Positions 53,125 through 56,186 of a DNA stretch of 56,186 bases are shown piece by piece. This stretch comes from Bdellovibrionales bacterium (GTDB taxonomy: Bacteria; Bdellovibrionota; FAC87; UBA2466). The stretch is taken from contig SXPJ01000104.1 in the NCBI GenBank assembly GCA_005776395.1, positions 1 to 56,186 on the forward strand, given 5' to 3'. Both the position numbers and the translations under genes were made by a program. The first letter of the stretch is position 1, and every line of letters starts with the position of its first letter. Below the pieces are notes generated by a model that saw only the letters and a program-made list of their open reading frames with translations, searched no databases and was not told the DNA's origin.

Positions 53125-55023
53125 TTAATCATTTTTCTCTTCTCGAAATTCAGCCTCAATGGGCTCATCCTCTTTTTTAGCTTCGGCAGTTGGAGCCTCC
53201 TGACCTTGAGCTGCTCCGGTTCCCTGAGCTGAAGATTTATACATAGCTTCTGCCATTTTGTGGGATAGCGAGGTAAGCTTATCTAAGCAAACCTGCATAC
53301 GGTCATACTCTTCTTTTTGGACCGCTTCTCGGCCATCCTTAACAGCAGATTCAATGTCCCCTTTAATATCAGATGGAACTTTGTCGCCATTTTCTTTGAG
53401 AAGTTTTTCAGTATTGTACACAAGATTATCCAAATTATTTTTCAGAGAAACTTGTTCACGTTTTTTCTTATCCTGTTCAGCATTGGCTTCAGCGTCTTTC
53501 ACCATCTTTTGAATGTCAGACTCGCTAATTCCACCGCTAGCTGTAATCTTAATCGACTGTTCTTTTCCAGTGGCAAGATCTTTAGCTGCTACATGAACAA
53601 TACCGTTAGCATCAATATCAAATATGACTTCAACCTGTGGAACTCCTCTTGGAGCTGAAGCAAGACCGGTCAATTGAAATCGAGCTAAAGTTCGATTGTC
53701 ATAGGCGAATTCTCGTTCTCCTTGAAGAACATGGATTTCCACTGTGGTCTGATTGTCTTCCGCGGTCGAAAACACTTGGGTTTTCTTGGACGGAATAGTT
53801 GTGTTTCTCTCAATTAGCTTAGTGAACACATGACCTAAGGTTTCGATACCGAGAGATAGAGGAGTCACATCCAAAAGCAGTAGGTCTTTTACCTGCCCCC
53901 CAAGAACTCCACCTTGAATTGCAGCTCCGATAGCCACAACTTCATCAGGGTTTACGCTCTTATTAGGCTCTTTTCCGAAAAACTTTTTCACAGCCTCTTG
54001 GATTTTAGGCACACGAGTAGATCCCCCTACCAACACGACTTCGTCGATGTCAGCTGCAGTTAAACCCGCATCTTTTAAAGCCTGTTTACAAGGTTCAATC
54101 GATTTTTGAATCAGGTCATCGATGAGTTGCTCAAATTTTGCTCGGCTCAACTTAACTTGAAGATGTTTAGGCCCACTTGCATCTGCTGTAATAAAGGGCA
54201 AGTTAACTTCTGTCTCAAGAGAGGATGAAAGTTCAATTTTGGCCTTTTCAGCAGCCTCTTTTAATCGTTGCAAAGCCATTTTATCTTTACTTAAGTCGAT
54301 ACCTTGGTCTTTTCTGAACTCAGAAATCAACCATTGAATAACTCTTTGGTCAAAGTCGTCACCCCCAAGGTGGGTATCTCCATTAGTGGATTTCACTTCC
54401 ACCACGTTGTCCCCTACATCAAGAATGGAGACATCGAAAGTTCCGCCTCCGAAGTCGTAAACTGCAATTTTCTCTTCTTTCTTTTTGTCCAATCCATAGG
54501 CCAAAGCTGCTGCAGTAGGCTCGTTGATAATACGTTTCACTTCAAGACCGGCAATGCGACCCGCGTCTTTAGTCGCCTGTCTTTGAGCATCATTAAAGTA
54601 AGCAGGCACTGTAATAACAGCCTCTTTAACTTCTTGGCCTAAATAATCTTCAGCGCATTTTTTTAATTTCTGAAGAATTAGAGCCGAGATTTCTGGGGCT
54701 GAAAATTTTTTACCTCTGATATCCACCGCCACATCGTTCCCACTTTTGACTACCTTATAAGGAACCAATTGGGTTTCACCCGTTACCTCATCAAATCGCC
54801 GCCCCATGAAACGCTTCACAGAGTAAATTGTATTTTCAGCGTTAGTGATAGCTTGGCGCTTCGCTACAGTTCCAACCAACCGTTCCTCATCCTTAGTAAA
54901 GGCTACAACTGAAGGGGTAGTTCGTCCGCCCTCTTCGTTAGCAATAACTTTAACATCGCCGCCTTCCATAACTGAGACGCACGAATTTGTGGTTCCTAAG
55001 TCAATTCCGATAATTTTACTCAT
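53125..55023 (-). CDS. dnaK: chaperone DnaK (Hsp70)
   Basis: A 632-residue Hsp70. [17 protein letters not shown] is the nucleotide-binding start, followed by [26 protein letters not shown] and the substrate-binding domain ([12 protein letters not shown]). It has an acidic tail ending in EEKND. AAGGAG six bases before the ATG supports the start. No dnaJ or grpE is adjacent. A promoter-like motif shared with groES lies about 95 bases upstream. Confidence 0.99.
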   Translation of the reverse strand: MSKIIGIDLGTTNSCVSVMEGGDVKVIANEEGGRTTPSVVAFTKDEERLVGTVAKRQAITNAENTIYSVKRFMGRRFDEVTGETQLVPYKVVKSGNDVAVDIRGKKFSAPEISALILQKLKKCAEDYLGQEVKEAVITVPAYFNDAQRQATKDAGRIAGLEVKRIINEPTAAALAYGLDKKKEEKIAVYDFGGGTFDVSILDVGDNVVEVKSTNGDTHLGGDDFDQRVIQWLISEFRKDQGIDLSKDKMALQRLKEAAEKAKIELSSSLETEVNLPFITADASGPKHLQVKLSRAKFEQLIDDLIQKSIEPCKQALKDAGLTAADIDEVVLVGGSTRVPKIQEAVKKFFGKEPNKSVNPDEVVAIGAAIQGGVLGGQVKDLLLLDVTPLSLGIETLGHVFTKLIERNTTIPSKKTQVFSTAEDNQTTVEIHVLQGEREFAYDNRTLARFQLTGLASAPRGVPQVEVIFDIDANGIVHVAAKDLATGKEQSIKITASGGISESDIQKMVKDAEANAEQDKKKREQVSLKNNLDNLVYNTEKLLKENGDKVPSDIKGDIESAVKDGREAVQKEEYDRMQVCLDKLTSLSHKMAEAMYKSSAQGTGAAQGQEAPTAEAKKEDEPIEAEFREEKND

Positions 55024-55116
55024 ATCATTCTCCTTAAACTGATGTTTTTAGCTATAAATTCACATTCATTAAGTCGCTCAGGGACTCTTTGTTTAATCCC
55101 AATCTTTAACGAGAAG

Positions 55117-55145
55117 CAATATGGGTTCGCTTTTTTTTAAGTCAA
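55117..55145 (-). promoter_or_regulatory. dnaK promoter candidate, heat-shock-like
   Basis: TTGACTT followed by ATATTG (17 bases between TTGACT and ATATTG), read on the minus strand. The same two elements, with an 18-base gap, precede groES. The distance to the start codon (about 94 bases) is also alike. Confidence 0.5.
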
Positions 55146-55215
55146 CTCGAAAAGGAAGGGACTTGACTCTATTTAAAAAATTAGCAAATTAAGAGTTCTA
55201 AACATGAGGTAAGCT

Positions 55216-55482
55216 ATGCCGTTATATGAATACAAATGCGAAACTTGTGCGAAAACCTTTGAAGTTGTACAGAAATTTTCGGACCTGCCTTTGAAAGCCT
55301 GCCCTGATTGTGGAAAAGAGGTTGAGAAACTCATGTCTTTAGGCAGTTTTCAGCTTAAAGGGAGTGGTTGGTATAATACTGACTATAAGAAGACCTCTGC
55401 AACCACTAGCTCCTCTTCCAAGAGCGAGAGCTGTGCAGCCCCCACAGGTGGATGCGAAAAACCCGCCTGTTCAACAAATTAA
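55216..55482 (+). CDS. FmdB-family zinc-ribbon protein
   Basis: 88 residues. The N-terminal zinc ribbon MPLYEYKCETC...CPDCGKEVEK is the FmdB regulatory-protein signature; GSGWYNTDY follows. The tail is Ser/Lys-rich with CAAPTGGCEKPAC. A small conserved protein without a settled role, named after a putative regulator of formamidase. Divergent from dnaK. Confidence 0.9.
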   Translation: MPLYEYKCETCAKTFEVVQKFSDLPLKACPDCGKEVEKLMSLGSFQLKGSGWYNTDYKKTSATTSSSSKSESCAAPTGGCEKPACSTN

Positions 55483-55539
55483 TTTTCATATAAGCTATTG
55501 TTTTCTTTAGTTTTTACATTTTTTACAAAGCGACTTTCC

Positions 55540-55569
55540 TTGACTTTTAAATAAACCCAACCAATATTG
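55540..55569 (+). promoter_or_regulatory. groESL promoter candidate, heat-shock-like
   Basis: TTGACT (55540-55545) and ATATTG (55564-55569), 18 bases apart and about 90 bases before the groES ATG. It shares TTGACTT and ATATTG with the region before dnaK. No CIRCE (TTAGCACTC...) element is present, so HrcA control is not indicated. Confidence 0.5.
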
Positions 55570-55572
55570 GTT
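55559..55572. promoter_or_regulatory. 14-bp perfect palindrome in groESL promoter
   Basis: AACCAATATTGGTT is exactly self-complementary and covers the -10-like ATATTG. It is a candidate operator; the dnaK promoter lacks it. Confidence 0.4.
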
Positions 55573-55658
55573 CGTTCGTTTTTTAATGGCCGGTTTTAGG
55601 ATGCTCTATTTAAGGGTTTTTCTAAACATATAAACTTAATAAACAAGGAGGAAAACAA

Positions 55659-55949
55659 ATGAACATTCGTCCCTTACACGATCGTTTGATTGTGAAGCGT
55701 TTCGAAGAAGAAGAACGCACAAAAGGTGGAATTATTATTCCTGATAATGCGAAAGAAAAACCTCAACAAGGAGAAATTATCGCAGTAGGTGCAGGAAAAG
55801 TTTTAGAGGATGGCAAAAAATCTCCTCTTGAAGTCAAAAAGGGCGATCGAGTTCTTTTTGGTAAATACTCTGGAACAGAGATTAAAATCGATGGAACCGA
55901 GTACTTGATGATGAGAGAAGAAGACATTCTCGGAGTTATTGAAAAATAA
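55659..55949 (+). CDS. groES: co-chaperonin GroES
   Basis: A 96-residue Hsp10, full length. [20 protein letters not shown], then the mobile loop [14 protein letters not shown] that touches GroEL, and a C-terminal [22 protein letters not shown] lies seven bases before the ATG. groEL follows 22 bases after the stop. Confidence 0.99.
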   Translation: MNIRPLHDRLIVKRFEEEERTKGGIIIPDNAKEKPQQGEIIAVGAGKVLEDGKKSPLEVKKGDRVLFGKYSGTEIKIDGTEYLMMREEDILGVIEK

Positions 55950-55953
55950 TTAA

Positions 55954-56186
<233 letters not shown>

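Noticed and set aside
54304-54642. Long open frames antisense to dnaK (also at 53258-53658)
   Set aside because: Frames opposite a conserved gene stay open from codon bias; no ribosome sites or known domains.
55483-55658. CIRCE/HrcA operator before groES
   Set aside because: The TTAGCACTC inverted repeat is not present in this region.

Overview
The window is 56 kb of AT-rich (roughly 40% G+C by eye), densely packed bacterial chromosome. The cell is Gram-negative: there is an Omp85-type barrel, a TolC-family protein, other outer-membrane barrels and lipoproteins. Gene content and style (many secreted proteins of unknown function, YqjD-like and GreA-like proteins, overlapping genes on alternating strands) suggest an uncultured member of the Bdellovibrionota or a neighbouring former-deltaproteobacterial lineage. 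That placement is inference; no rRNA or tRNA gene was seen that would settle it.

Layout. 1-7.8 kb: the 3' end of a decayed ISL3-like transposase, a TrhO-RluA fusion enzyme, a glutathione-synthase-like ATP-grasp gene, a 31-bp perfect inverted repeat in a gene-free gap, a GT-C/GT-2 glycosyltransferase pair, then a decayed patch with a 59-bp dispersed repeat and a chimeric four-helix-bundle ORF. 7.8-17 kb: a plus-strand run of coiled-coil protein, diguanylate cyclase, metallophosphoesterase, secA (own promoter), a zinc-ribbon/YbjQ-like protein, rsmD, coaD and a class I aminotransferase, mostly with overlapping ends. 17-25 kb: a minus-strand envelope block with an Omp85 barrel, a peroxiredoxin-like protein, a small barrel, and a coupled tolC-RND-ddpX operon with no adaptor gene. 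25-31.5 kb: a DUF3347 metal-binding protein, a PP-loop ATPase, pyrF, a SpoU methyltransferase and a CopA copper ATPase.

31.5-38.5 kb: a YihX-like phosphatase, a lipoprotein, a complete insertion sequence with 34-bp perfect terminal repeats (39 bp with one mismatch) and a 9-bp target duplication, a sensor kinase coupled to a periplasmic binding protein, and a radical SAM/SPASM gene with no ordinary start codon. 38.5-51.7 kb: mixed housekeeping and envelope genes (GreA-like factor, M14 carboxypeptidase, methyltransferases, YqjD pair, rpiB, fumC, FMN reductase, RlmI-like, RluA-like, rsmG, an M13-like protease with a TPR partner, DUF962). 51.7-56.2 kb: eno, dnaK, fmdB and groES-groEL (cut by the window end). 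dnaK and groES share a promoter-like motif, and eno has a long leader hairpin that covers its ribosome binding site.

How the genes work together: most of the window is housekeeping (secretion, translation and RNA modification, chaperones, glycolysis, CoA and pyrimidine synthesis). The less ordinary parts are the enzyme fusion at 1.1-2.9 kb, the perfect hairpin at 4.05-4.14 kb, the efflux pump coupled to a D-Ala-D-Ala dipeptidase, the IS that landed in the overlap of two convergent genes without breaking either, and the eno leader. No CRISPR array, prophage or complete defence system was found.
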